From Pseudomonas mosselii (GTDB taxonomy: Bacteria > Pseudomonadota > Gammaproteobacteria > Pseudomonadales > Pseudomonadaceae), in NCBI RefSeq assembly GCF_005796105.1, contig NZ_VAUO01000001.1:868001-932000 (forward strand): a stretch of 64,000 nt of DNA, in the 5' to 3' direction. The first letter of the stretch is position 1. Each line of letters opens with the position of its first letter. The notes under the pieces were generated by a model. That model did not search any database. It saw only the letters and a list, made by a program, of their open reading frames with translations, and had not been told where the DNA came from. The translations under genes were made by a program, and so were the position numbers. Of the stretch, positions 35,296 to 43,149 are shown in pieces.

Positions 35296-36741
35296 ATGTA
35301 CAAGCTCGCCCCATTGAGCTCCGCCATCGTCCTCGCCCTGGCCGGCTACGCCGTGGCCGACGATAGCAGCTCGACCCAAACCCAACAGGGCAACAACAAC
35401 ATCGCCGATGTGCAGCAAGCCCACGCGCCGTATGCCTCCGCCACCCAGGAGCAGACCGGGACCGGACACAATCACCTGGCGGTGCAACAAGACAGCAGCA
35501 GCAATATTCAGCAAAGCGCCAGCGGTTCGTACAACGCAGGTTACGCCGAGCAGTTGTTCGAGCACGGCAGCCAGATCACCCAGCAGGCCGGCGGCACCCT
35601 CAACGATGCGTTCGCCAGCCAGTCGATGGGGCAAGACAACCAGGCCCTGCAACAGCAGCAAGGCACCGCCAACCAGTCGATCATCTGGCAGGAGTCGCAG
35701 TCCGGTGTACGAGCCACCACCGACCAGGTGGGCCAGCGTAACCAGGCGACCATCGAACAACTGTTCAGCGGCAGCGGCAACCAGGCGCTGATCCAGCAAG
35801 ACGGTAACGACAACCAAGCCGCCGCCGAGCAGTTGAACCAGGTGAACGGGGACCTTGCCATCTACCAGCAAGGCCGGCAGAACTGGGCCTATGGCGACCA
35901 ACGCGACGGCGTCGGCGGCAGCGTGGGCATCAGCCAGTACGGCACCGGGCATTCGGTGGAAGTCTGGCAGGACAACCAAGTGGGCAGCCAGGTGCAGGTG
36001 TACCAGAACGGCCAGCTCAACGAAGGCTACGTCGACCAGAGCTTCGGCCAGTCCAATAGCGTCAGTCTCAGCCAGAACGGTCGCGGCAATGCCAGTTGGT
36101 CGGATCAGTTCGAGACCAACCAGTCGGTGACCAGCATTTCCCAGGTGGGTAACAGCAACCTGCACTTCACCTACCAGAGCGGTGACGACCAGCGCTTGAA
36201 CATCAGCACCCAGGGTAACAACAACACGGTGTTGGCCAGCAACTGGAAGGGCGACAAGCTCGGCGGGCAGTTCGGCAGCGGCCAACGGGCTGACATCAAC
36301 CAGTCAGGTAACCGCAACAGCGTCAACTTGACCCAAGAAGGCAGCAGCCAACTTGCCCAACTGCGTCAGAATGGCAACCGTAACCAGATGCAGACACGCC
36401 AGGCTGACAGCAACAACGAGTTGTACTTCGAACAAAACGGCAGTGACAACGTGTTGATCGCTGATCAGCGTGGGGTTGGCAACTACGCGCAAGGCGTCGT
36501 GGCTGGCAATGGTGGTAGTGTCACGCTCGATCAGTCCGGGAGTGGGAACCAGAGTTATACCTACCAACTGTATGGCAGCGGTAACCAAGCGACTGTCAAA
36601 CAGGCCGATGGCGTTAATGTTGCTTATGTGACGCAGGGGGGGAATGCGAACCAGGCCTTTGTCGATCAACGTGGGGCTGGGCAGGCGGCCTCTATCACCC
36701 AATACGGGAATGCCAACATGGCTACGGTTACTCAGCAGTGA
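35296..36741 (+). CDS. csgA: Giant curlin major subunit (CsgA-like)
   Basis: This 481-residue secreted protein has a signal peptide (cleavage near YAVA-DDSS). The remainder is built of roughly twenty imperfect curlin repeats with Q-x-G-x-x-N (e.g. QVGQRNQATIEQLF, IQQDGNDNQAAAEQL, INQSGNRNSVNLTQEG, YVTQGGNANQAFVDQ). E. coli CsgA has five repeats in 151 residues, so this is about three times longer. An AGGAGG site precedes the ATG at 35296. The last 250 bases are less GC-rich than the rest. A T-rich terminator follows. The product should assemble into amyloid fibres on the cell surface through the CsgG pore. Confidence 0.85.
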   Translation: MYKLAPLSSAIVLALAGYAVADDSSSTQTQQGNNNIADVQQAHAPYASATQEQTGTGHNHLAVQQDSSSNIQQSASGSYNAGYAEQLFEHGSQITQQAGGTLNDAFASQSMGQDNQALQQQQGTANQSIIWQESQSGVRATTDQVGQRNQATIEQLFSGSGNQALIQQDGNDNQAAAEQLNQVNGDLAIYQQGRQNWAYGDQRDGVGGSVGISQYGTGHSVEVWQDNQVGSQVQVYQNGQLNEGYVDQSFGQSNSVSLSQNGRGNASWSDQFETNQSVTSISQVGNSNLHFTYQSGDDQRLNISTQGNNNTVLASNWKGDKLGGQFGSGQRADINQSGNRNSVNLTQEGSSQLAQLRQNGNRNQMQTRQADSNNELYFEQNGSDNVLIADQRGVGNYAQGVVAGNGGSVTLDQSGSGNQSYTYQLYGSGNQATVKQADGVNVAYVTQGGNANQAFVDQRGAGQAASITQYGNANMATVTQQ

Positions 36742-36754
36742 GTCTCCCTCATTG

Positions 36755-36788
36755 GACCGTGGGCTTGCTTTTTCGCGGTCTTTTTTTT
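36755..36788 (+). terminator. Terminator after csgA
   Basis: GACCG...CGGTC forms a short stem with a large loop, followed directly by eight T residues. The stem is modest, but the position 14 bases after the csgA stop supports the call. Confidence 0.6.
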
Positions 36789-36879
36789 GGGGGGTGGTTG
36801 TATGTGCATTTATTGGCTTGGTTGATTTTTAGTTAACTTTTCGGTTTTGATAGCTTTATACGTATTCATTATTGATGTT

Positions 36880-37620
36880 GACTTTTAGTCACCTTTCCGC
36901 CCTTACGGCGGGTCCCTTTTTGAAGCATCAAAAAGGAACCAAAAAATGCTCGCTCCATCATCCGGCCCCTGCGCTGCGCGCAGGGGTTCCCTCGCTTCGG
37001 CGCCTTTCGGGCCCGCGCGGCCTACGACTTGCTACGCAAGTCTACATCTCGCGCCTTCGGCTACGCCGAAGGGTGCTGCGCACCTGGCCCTACAGACGCC
37101 TACACTCGGCCTCCTGAAGTCGCAATTGGCGGCGCCTGGGCAATTGCGCGCTTAGAAGCAAGAGCAAGAGCAGCGGGTTTAGCAGAGTGCCGGACCACTG
37201 CGAAGCAGGCGGCGCGGTGTATGGCACCGGCTTCGCCGGTGTTCGCGGCACAAGGCCGCTCATGCAGGTACAACGCTGGGCTCAGGCTGGGCGCAGTCCT
37301 GTAATCCAGAGTTCCCACAACTGCAACTAGCGGTTAGCTGCGAAAGTACAGGCGCCACCCCTAACTTCGCGACTTCAGTAGGCTGAGCGAAGGTGGCTGG
37401 AGGGCCCAAGGTGCGCAGCACCCTTCGGCGTAGCCGAAGGCGCGAGATGTAGACTTGCGCAGCAAGTCGGAGGCCGCGCGGGCCCGTAAGTCACCGTAGC
37501 GAGGGAACCCCTGCGCGAAGCGCAGGGGCCGAATGAATGGAGCGAGGATTTTTTGGTGACTTTTTGATCCTTCAAAAAGTTACCCGCCGTCAGGGCGGAA
37601 AGGTGACTACAAGTCAACAT
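36880..37620. repeat. Long inverted-repeat element with REP core, copy 1
   Basis: The 1.1 kb between csgA and alkB has no gene. It holds two arms of about 230 bases in inverted orientation (36886-37115 and 37375-37620): each starts GTCACCTTTCCGCCCT-ACGGCGG from the outside, then GCTCGCTCCAT, CCCCTGCGC, GGGCCCGCGCGG, CGAAGGGTGCTGCGCACC. Between the arms lies a REP-like palindrome (37195-37265: GCACCGGCTTCGCCGGTGTTCGCGG). A second copy is at 55770-56545. Small open frames inside are by-products of the repeats. The flanks 37621-37872 are AT-rich with repeated AACTAAAAGTCAAC and no feature I can name. Confidence 0.85.
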
Positions 37621-37872
37621 AGAAAGTGAATTAGAATACAGCTTCCAGCACATCCAAACAATCAAAGCCAACTAAAAGTCAACTAAAAGTCAACCAAACC
37701 AACGAGTACGCATACAATTAAAAACAGCCAAAACTAAACAACCAACCCCACACAAACAAGAAAAACCATCATAACGACTAACTCAGGCCCAAACCGCCAT
37801 CGCACAATAATCGAATACCAACAATCGCATTCCACAGCACAAAACCCCAATCCCGCGTACACTCCCACCACC

Positions 37873-38517
37873 ATGATCCAACCCACCCTAGACCTGTTCG
37901 GCACCGCCCCCCAGCACCTGGCAAGCCACACCACCCTGCTCCAGGGTTATGCCCTGCCCGACCTGGAACCCATGCTTGACGCCCTGCGCCCGATCCTGCG
38001 CGCCTCCCCCTGGCGCCACATGCAAACCCCAGGCGGCCTGCCCATGGCCGTAGCCCTGAGCAACTGCGGCGCCCTGGGCTGGGTCAGTGACGAACACGGC
38101 TACCGCTACACCCACACAGACCCGCAAACCGCCAAGCCCTGGCCAGCCCTGCCGCCGGTGCTATTGGACCTGGCCCAGCGCGCCGCAGCCCTGGCCGGTT
38201 TCGAGCACTTCGAACCCGACGCCTGCCTGATCAACCACTACCGCCCCGGCACGCGCCTGAGCCTGCACCAGGACCGCAACGAACAGGACTACACCCAGCC
38301 CATCGTGTCGATCTCGCTGGGCCTGCCAGCGGTGTTCCTGTTCGGGGGATTGCAACGCAGTGACCGCCCGCTTCGCATTGCGCTGAACCACGGCGACGTA
38401 CTGGTGTGGGGTGGCGAGGATCGCCTGCGTTTTCATGGCATCCTGCCGATCAAACCGGGCGTGCACCCGCGCCTGGGCGAACGCAGGATCAACCTCACCC
38501 TGCGCAAGGCAGGTTGA
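37873..38517 (+). CDS. alkB: DNA oxidative demethylase AlkB
   Basis: This 214-residue 2-oxoglutarate/Fe(II) dioxygenase repairs 1-methyladenine and 3-methylcytosine. It has the double-stranded beta-helix core with LINHYRPGTRLSLHQDRNE (Fe ligands His-x-Asp), the third ligand His in RFHGILPIKPG, and the 2OG-binding Arg in GERRINLTLR. Its length equals E. coli AlkB. It begins at 37873 after 250 bases of AT-rich repeat-flanking DNA and converges with the peptidyl-prolyl isomerase gene. It is unrelated to the surrounding secretion genes. Confidence 0.94.
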   Translation: MIQPTLDLFGTAPQHLASHTTLLQGYALPDLEPMLDALRPILRASPWRHMQTPGGLPMAVALSNCGALGWVSDEHGYRYTHTDPQTAKPWPALPPVLLDLAQRAAALAGFEHFEPDACLINHYRPGTRLSLHQDRNEQDYTQPIVSISLGLPAVFLFGGLQRSDRPLRIALNHGDVLVWGGEDRLRFHGILPIKPGVHPRLGERRINLTLRKAG

Positions 38518-38532
38518 CCCGCCACCGACGTA

Positions 38533-39483
38533 TCAGCTGCCCGTGTGCTCCAGCACCTGGTTGATGGCCGCGCCGTCGATACTCAACGTCGCGTTGTCGA
38601 ACATCCCTTCCACATACGCCTTGGCCAACTGTTCCTGGCGCTGCGCTCGCAACAGCTCGCGCAAGCGCGGGGCGACCTCCTCCAAGGTCGCCGCACGAGG
38701 CGGCTGGGTCTCGAGCAACTGTATGACGTGCCAACCCGCCACGCTGCGCACCGGATCGCTGATCCCCCCGTCCTTCATCTTCGGGACCACCTCGCGCACC
38801 TCCGGCAACAGCTGCGCCAGTGCCTGCAACCCGGTGTCGCCACCCAGAGCGGCGCTGTCTTGGTCTTGCGAGTGCTCACGCGCCAGCGCGGCGAAATCTG
38901 CGTCTTTGCCCTGGGCCTGCCTGGCCAGCGCCACAGCCTGCTGGCGCACGGACGCCTCCTGCGCCGGGTTGTCGACCCGCAGGAAAATCTGGCTCAGACG
39001 ATAGCGCGCAGGCAACTGCAAGCCCGCCTTGCCCGCCTCGTAGGCCTGGCGGATCTCGGCCTCGCTGGGGTAGTCGTCGGGCACGCGGCTGACCGATGCC
39101 AGGTAGTCACGCAGCACGACCTGCTCACTGAGCGCCCGAATGCGCGCCTGAACATCCGGGCGCAGCAACCAGCCCTGGGTTTCGGCTTGCTGGAACAAGG
39201 CCTTCTCCGCCAGGCGCGCGCGGATCCAGGCTTCCAGTGCCGGGCGGTCAGCCCGCAGTTGCTGGCGGGCATCCTCCGGCAACTGGGCGAACAATGCCTT
39301 GAGTTCATCGCCGCCAACCTGTTGCTCGCCTAGCCGGGCCAAGGCCGGACCGGTATCCACCGGCGCCTGCGGCGTACGCGCTGACGCGGGCACCGAAGCA
39401 GCCTCTGGACGCACGATGATGGCCACCACCAGAGCAACGCCGGCCAGTGCACCGGCGCCTACCCACAACCTGCGCGCACTCAC
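38533..39483 (-). CDS. Peptidyl-prolyl cis-trans isomerase, PpiC/parvulin type
   Basis: This 316-residue protein has an N-terminal membrane anchor (WVGAGALAGVALVVAIIV), a SurA-like chaperone region (GGDELKALFAQLPEDARQQL), and a C-terminal parvulin domain (ARYRLSQIFLRV, FAALAREHSQDQDSAALGGDTG, VRSVAGWHVIQLLE). It would assist folding of secreted proteins in the periplasm. It is the last gene of the minus-strand operon; its ATG overlaps the stop of the YbjN-like gene by 4 bases. A curlin/secretion substrate is its likely client. Confidence 0.87.
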   Translation of the reverse strand: MSARRLWVGAGALAGVALVVAIIVRPEAASVPASARTPQAPVDTGPALARLGEQQVGGDELKALFAQLPEDARQQLRADRPALEAWIRARLAEKALFQQAETQGWLLRPDVQARIRALSEQVVLRDYLASVSRVPDDYPSEAEIRQAYEAGKAGLQLPARYRLSQIFLRVDNPAQEASVRQQAVALARQAQGKDADFAALAREHSQDQDSAALGGDTGLQALAQLLPEVREVVPKMKDGGISDPVRSVAGWHVIQLLETQPPRAATLEEVAPRLRELLRAQRQEQLAKAYVEGMFDNATLSIDGAAINQVLEHTGS

Positions 39484-39953
39484 GAGGCGTTGACCGCGTC
39501 GGCCACCTGTTCAGGCGCTTGTTGCGCAAGGTTGCGGCTGTAGTCGCGCAGGTACACGATGAACTCCTGCAGCAGGCGGTCCCACAGCAGCAGGCTACCT
39601 TGCAGGAACTTCGGGCTGACCCCGTCGGCCACCACCACGTCCATCTCCATCACCAGGAATTCGCCCTGCACCGAAAGCCGTGCGAAACGGCGCGTGGCAT
39701 TCCAGCGTTCGGCAAGGCCGGCGGGCAACTCGCCCTGGATGCGCAACGCGCAACTGAAGGTGAAATCGTAGAAATCCGCCTGTGTGGCCGGCGCGCGATT
39801 GCCAAACCGCACGGCAAACCCTACGCCCTGGCTCGCACTGAGCAATTGCACCAGTGAATTCTGCTCGCTGCGGTTGACCCGGTAACCGGCGTCTTGCAGC
39901 AGTTGAGTGAGGGAATCGGCGCTCACGGCATTGATGAGGGTGACTTCTGTCAT
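39480..39953 (-). CDS. YbjN-like (T3SS-chaperone-fold) protein
   Basis: This 157-residue cytoplasmic protein has the YbjN-domain look: LTQLLQDAGYRVNRSEQNSLVQLLS, VGFAVRFGNRAP, FYDFTFSCALRI, WNATRRFARLSVQGEFLVMEMDVVV. The fold is related to type III secretion chaperones. It is tightly coupled to the isomerase gene (4-base overlap) and follows csgG after about 155 bases. YbjN-like genes often accompany curli clusters, where their role is unclear. Similarity was judged by eye. Confidence 0.7.
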   Translation of the reverse strand: MTEVTLINAVSADSLTQLLQDAGYRVNRSEQNSLVQLLSASQGVGFAVRFGNRAPATQADFYDFTFSCALRIQGELPAGLAERWNATRRFARLSVQGEFLVMEMDVVVADGVSPKFLQGSLLLWDRLLQEFIVYLRDYSRNLAQQAPEQVADAVNAS

Positions 39954-40109
39954 GTGCTGTCTTCCTTGAGTGGGTAAAGGCGTCTTAACCTGACATCACT
40001 GTCGAACAGCCCGCCCGAGACGGCCGCACCGCTCGACCAACATCCCCAAGCGTAGACACAAATACCCAGAGGTGTTGAACCCGCCCTCCAATGACCGCCA
40101 CCGCCTCGC

Positions 40110-40955
40110 TCAAGGCTGGTGGTTCTGGCTCAGGTACTTGTCCACCACCGCAGGTTCCGCGCCCTCGGCTACCTGCCACAGACGGCGCTCGATGCCTTGT
40201 GCCAACAAGTGCCCGACCGCCGCCTCGATGGCCGACAGCACACACAGCTGCGCCGGCTCGTTGGTGGTATAGCCGACTTCGGCCTCGAGCAGCTTCTTGA
40301 ACTCGATGAACTTGAACACCCCCGCGTTACGCCCCACGGAATAGATGGTCTTGCTGGTCATCACATTGGCCAGCACCTGCCCGGTGCGCACATCCACCGC
40401 CCGCAGGTTGACCGTCACCTGGTCGACCCGGTACTCGCGGGAGATGTCGATACCGAGGTAACGCGCGCCCTCCCCGCCGCTGCGCACATTGGTGTCATAA
40501 GCAATGATGCCGCCTTCGAGCATCAGGTTGGCCGCCTGCAAGGGGGGCAGCTCGGCCTGGATGTTCTCCGGCACGTCGGCCTTCTTCTGCGAGGCGCGGA
40601 TGATCTTGCGCTCGGTCAGCAGGTTCTGCAGGCCTTCACGCTCCAGCACCACGAACCAGCCGCTGGCGTTGAGGGCATCCATCAGCATGCTCGCCGCACC
40701 CTGGGTGACGCTGGTGGAGAACGAACTGGCCGGGGTTGGCTTGTACTGCCCGGTCTGGTCGCGGAATCCATACACCACCGCCATCAAGCGTCCACGTGGG
40801 CGCGGCATGTTGATCAGGTCATAGTAGGTCGAGGCCCGCGGCGTCAGGGTTGGGGTTTCGCTTTCGTGTTCGGCCGGCATCGGTTCACGCAGGCCGCAAC
40901 CTTGCAGCCCTTGCAGTACGACGATCATCAACAGGGTGCTCAGCAGGCGTTTCAT
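40110..40955 (-). CDS. csgG: Curli outer-membrane secretion pore lipoprotein CsgG
   Basis: This 281-residue protein has a lipoprotein signal (LQGLQGCG, Cys near residue 20) and the CsgG fold: LINMPRPRGRLMAVVYGFRDQTGQYK, GAASMLMDALNASGWFVVLEREGLQNLLTER, ANLMLEGGIIAYDTNVRSGG, and VNLRAVDVRTGQVLANVMTSKTI. CsgG forms the nonameric outer-membrane channel for curlin export. It is part of csgEFG, placed downstream of the pseudopilin genes, whereas the curlin genes csgBA lie 4 kb away on the other strand. Confidence 0.93.
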   Translation of the reverse strand: MKRLLSTLLMIVVLQGLQGCGLREPMPAEHESETPTLTPRASTYYDLINMPRPRGRLMAVVYGFRDQTGQYKPTPASSFSTSVTQGAASMLMDALNASGWFVVLEREGLQNLLTERKIIRASQKKADVPENIQAELPPLQAANLMLEGGIIAYDTNVRSGGEGARYLGIDISREYRVDQVTVNLRAVDVRTGQVLANVMTSKTIYSVGRNAGVFKFIEFKKLLEAEVGYTTNEPAQLCVLSAIEAAVGHLLAQGIERRLWQVAEGAEPAVVDKYLSQNHQP

Positions 40956-40997
40956 GGTGGTGCTCTCCCCAAAAGAAGACCTGGCCCTGCGACGGGC

Positions 40998-41411
40998 TTA
41001 CAGGCCGCTGACCTGGATGATCGAGATTTCCCCGGTCGCACGGTCGGTGACGCGGATGCTCAAGGCGCCACCGTTGTCGATGACATCGATCAGGAACGCA
41101 TTGGTGGACATGCTGCCGGTGGTGCCGTTGCTGATGTTGTCCAGCAACTGCCCCAACAGGCGCGACTCCAACTGATTGGTGAAACGTTCCAGGGCCGACG
41201 TGCTGGCGAAAGCCGAACCGCGGCCCTTGAGGTCCGGGTCGTCGTAGTCGTTCTGCGCCTGGGCGTTGTTCAACAGCCAGGTGCCATTGAGCGGATTGCC
41301 ACCGAAGGCCGGGTTGACCGGGGTGTACACCAGTTCCGTGGCCAGGGCCTGGCAGCAGAGGCCTGCGCTGAGCAGGCAGGCGGCGAAACGCTGGGGCTTT
41401 TGAATGTTCAT
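40998..41411 (-). CDS. csgF: Curli assembly protein CsgF
   Basis: This 137-residue protein has a signal peptide (cleavage near CCQALA-TELVY) and the CsgF hallmark TELVYTPVNPAFGGNPLNGTWLL right after the signal. This segment inserts in the CsgG pore. CsgF couples export to nucleation by CsgB at the surface. Its ATG overlaps the csgE stop by 4 bases; csgG follows 42 bases downstream. Confidence 0.93.
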   Translation of the reverse strand: MNIQKPQRFAACLLSAGLCCQALATELVYTPVNPAFGGNPLNGTWLLNNAQAQNDYDDPDLKGRGSAFASTSALERFTNQLESRLLGQLLDNISNGTTGSMSTNAFLIDVIDNGGALSIRVTDRATGEISIIQVSGL

Positions 41412-41800
41412 AGCTCGTCCCTCTCCAGATCGGTGGTGTCCTGCAGCAACCGTTGCAGCTTGCGCTCGACGATCAGCTGACGGACCTGGTCGGCGGCCGC
41501 GGCGGCCTCGTCGGTCAGTTGCGTGGTGCTCGGCGCCAGGAACCGCTTGAACACCACTTCACGCTCATACTCCACGGTGACCAGGCTGCCCCAACGGGCA
41601 TCCGGGCGTTCGCGCACCACCAGGTTGAAATCCAGCCGGCTGGTGGCACGCAGGCGGTCGCTGAAGGCGTTGTAGAAGCTGTGGCCGATGTGCGAGATGG
41701 TGTTATCGACGATGAACCCCATCATCTCGTCCTCCACCGCTGCGCGGGCCTGGCACAGCAGCGCCAGGCACAGCACCAGTACCGCCCAAGGGCGCTTCAT
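41408..41800 (-). CDS. csgE: Curli periplasmic gating protein CsgE
   Basis: This 130-residue protein has a signal peptide (MKRPWAVLVLCLALLCQARA). The core MMGFIVDNTISHIGHSFYNAFSDRLR and SRLDFNLVVRERPDARWGSLVTVEYE is diagnostic of CsgE, the periplasmic cap that delivers unfolded curlin to CsgG. It overlaps the upstream pseudopilin gene and the downstream csgF gene by 4 bases each, so secretion and curli-export genes form one transcript. Confidence 0.92.
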   Translation of the reverse strand: MKRPWAVLVLCLALLCQARAAVEDEMMGFIVDNTISHIGHSFYNAFSDRLRATSRLDFNLVVRERPDARWGSLVTVEYEREVVFKRFLAPSTTQLTDEAAAAADQVRQLIVERKLQRLLQDTTDLERDEL

Positions 41801-42318
41801 GGCGCCTCTCCTGGGCCTGCATGCTGGCGCGCGCTGGCGGCGCTCTGGGCAAAGGCCTGCTCGGCGACGAACTGCCAGTCGCTGTAGTGCTCGACCCCTT
41901 CGAAGCTGCTCCAGGCTGCGGCAAAACCGCTGCGCTTGAGCGGCGACGCATCCGAGAGGCTGTACACGCCGGTAATCCGGCCATCCACCGCCCGCAGCAA
42001 GCCCCAGTCGTCACGCCCGGTGATCGGGTCCGGGTAACGCTGGCGCAGGTGATGCTGCGGCGAAGGGAAGCGGTTGTCCTCAAGCAGGTCAGCCAGATCC
42101 TTGGGGTATTGCGCCAGGCCCGGCGAGGCCCGGTAGTAGCTGCGCAGCGCCTGGGCATACTGGCCGCCGACCCACAGCAACTGGCGTTCGCGATCACGTT
42201 GGGCGCTGGTGGCCCACAGCGTCCCGGTGGCGGCCAGGGCCATACTGCTGATGGCAATCAGCAGCATCACCCCCAGGTAGGTGAAGCCTGCTTCACCAGT
42301 CGGCGTAGAGGCTGCCAT
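41797..42318 (-). CDS. Type II secretion pseudopilin-like protein (minor)
   Basis: This 173-residue protein has a prepilin-type N-terminus (GEAGFTYLGVMLLIAISSMALAATG; Glu at +5 is replaced by Gly-like context, so processing is less certain) and a C-terminal globular region. The start at 42318 is the ATG nearest the leader. It overlaps the preceding pseudopilin gene by 26 bases and csgE by 4 bases. It could be a GspK/GspJ-like tip pseudopilin, but no diagnostic motif settles which. Confidence 0.72.
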   Translation of the reverse strand: MAASTPTGEAGFTYLGVMLLIAISSMALAATGTLWATSAQRDRERQLLWVGGQYAQALRSYYRASPGLAQYPKDLADLLEDNRFPSPQHHLRQRYPDPITGRDDWGLLRAVDGRITGVYSLSDASPLKRSGFAAAWSSFEGVEHYSDWQFVAEQAFAQSAASARQHAGPGEAP

Positions 42319-42670
42319 CGCGCGCCCTCCCAGTGGCACCGCTCTTGATGTCGGCCACACCCCCGCTCACCCCTTCAGGCGGGGGGACCAGTTGCCAGCC
42401 GTCACGGCGTTCGGTGATCGGATCGACCGGGGTGTTGCGCAGGTAGCGCTGCTCGACCAGTTGCTCGAGCGAATCGGGGTAGCGTCCGGTATCGCCGTAG
42501 TAGTGATCCAGCGCTTCGCGCAGCACCGCCAGGCTCTGTTGCAGGGTCGCCTCGCGGGAGGCTTCGAGGCTGTTGAAATAGCGCGGCAAGGCGATGGTCA
42601 TCAAGGTGGCGATGATCGCCATGACCACCAGCAGTTCGATCAGCGTGAAGCCGCGGTCGCGTCGTTGCAT
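42293..42670 (-). CDS. Type II secretion pseudopilin (GspG/GspH-like)
   Basis: This 125-residue protein has a perfect prepilin motif, RDRGFTLIELLVVMAIIATLM, and short helix-plus-sheet body: ALPRYFNSLEASREATLQQ, LDHYYGDTGRYPDSLEQLVEQRYL, and DPITER. It resembles GspG-type pseudopilins but is smaller than the GspG encoded at 19134. The start at 42670 is chosen from the leader length; GTG codons at 42679 or 42682 are possible. It overlaps the next gene downstream. Confidence 0.82.
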   Translation of the reverse strand: MQRRDRGFTLIELLVVMAIIATLMTIALPRYFNSLEASREATLQQSLAVLREALDHYYGDTGRYPDSLEQLVEQRYLRNTPVDPITERRDGWQLVPPPEGVSGGVADIKSGATGRARDGSLYADW

Positions 42671-42675
42671 GGCCG

Positions 42676-43149
42676 TCACCACTGCCCGTAGGGCACGTTA
42701 TTCAGGCCTTTGCCACGGGCCTTGGAATACACATCGAAAACATCATCGCCCTCGCGCGGACTCTCCGGGCTGCTGGCATAGGCTCGCAGGCCCCAGCCCC
42801 CCCCATCGTCGTGTGTGGCCGGCAGCAACGGGTCGTGGGGAATGCGTCGCAAGAAGTAGAACTTCGCGCCGTTGGCACTGCGCACGTCGCGAACCCCATC
42901 CACCAGCACCTGCAAGTTCGGCGGGTAGCCGCTACCATTGAGGCGTTTTTCGATGTAGCCGGCGTCGAAGGCACGTTTGTAGGCATCAATGGCATCGCGG
43001 ATCTGATACAGCGCCTCACGCAATGCCTGCTCCTTGCCCCGGCGCACCAACGTCTCGGTCAACGGCGCCGCCATGCTGGCCAACAGCCCCAACAAGGCCA
43101 GGGTGATGACCACCTCGATCAGGCTGAACCCCTGCTGGCGACGCTTCAT
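42676..43149 (-). CDS. Type II secretion pseudopilin (GspG-like)
   Basis: This 157-residue protein has a prepilin leader MKRRQQG and the motif GFSLIEVVITLALLGLLASMA. Its C-terminal part contains RIPHDPLLPATHDDGGGWGLR and a tail DVYSKARGKGLNNVPYGQW, which resembles GspG-type loops. The start at 43149 overlaps the gspD stop by 4 bases. It is the first of three consecutive pseudopilin genes. Confidence 0.85.
   Translation of the reverse strand: MKRRQQGFSLIEVVITLALLGLLASMAAPLTETLVRRGKEQALREALYQIRDAIDAYKRAFDAGYIEKRLNGSGYPPNLQVLVDGVRDVRSANGAKFYFLRRIPHDPLLPATHDDGGGWGLRAYASSPESPREGDDVFDVYSKARGKGLNNVPYGQW

Noticed and set aside
36871..37671. Several short frames with Cys/Pro/Arg-rich products inside the inverted-repeat element (and the equivalents at 55748-56579)
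   Set aside because: They arise from the repeat and its inverted arms; the same peptides recur in both copies and both strands without start signals.
38533..39483. Assigning this isomerase as the direct partner of the multicopper oxidase (MofB counterpart)
   Set aside because: The SurA-like gene at 49880-50533 is closer to the oxidase operon and fits that position better; this one is coupled to the curli genes.
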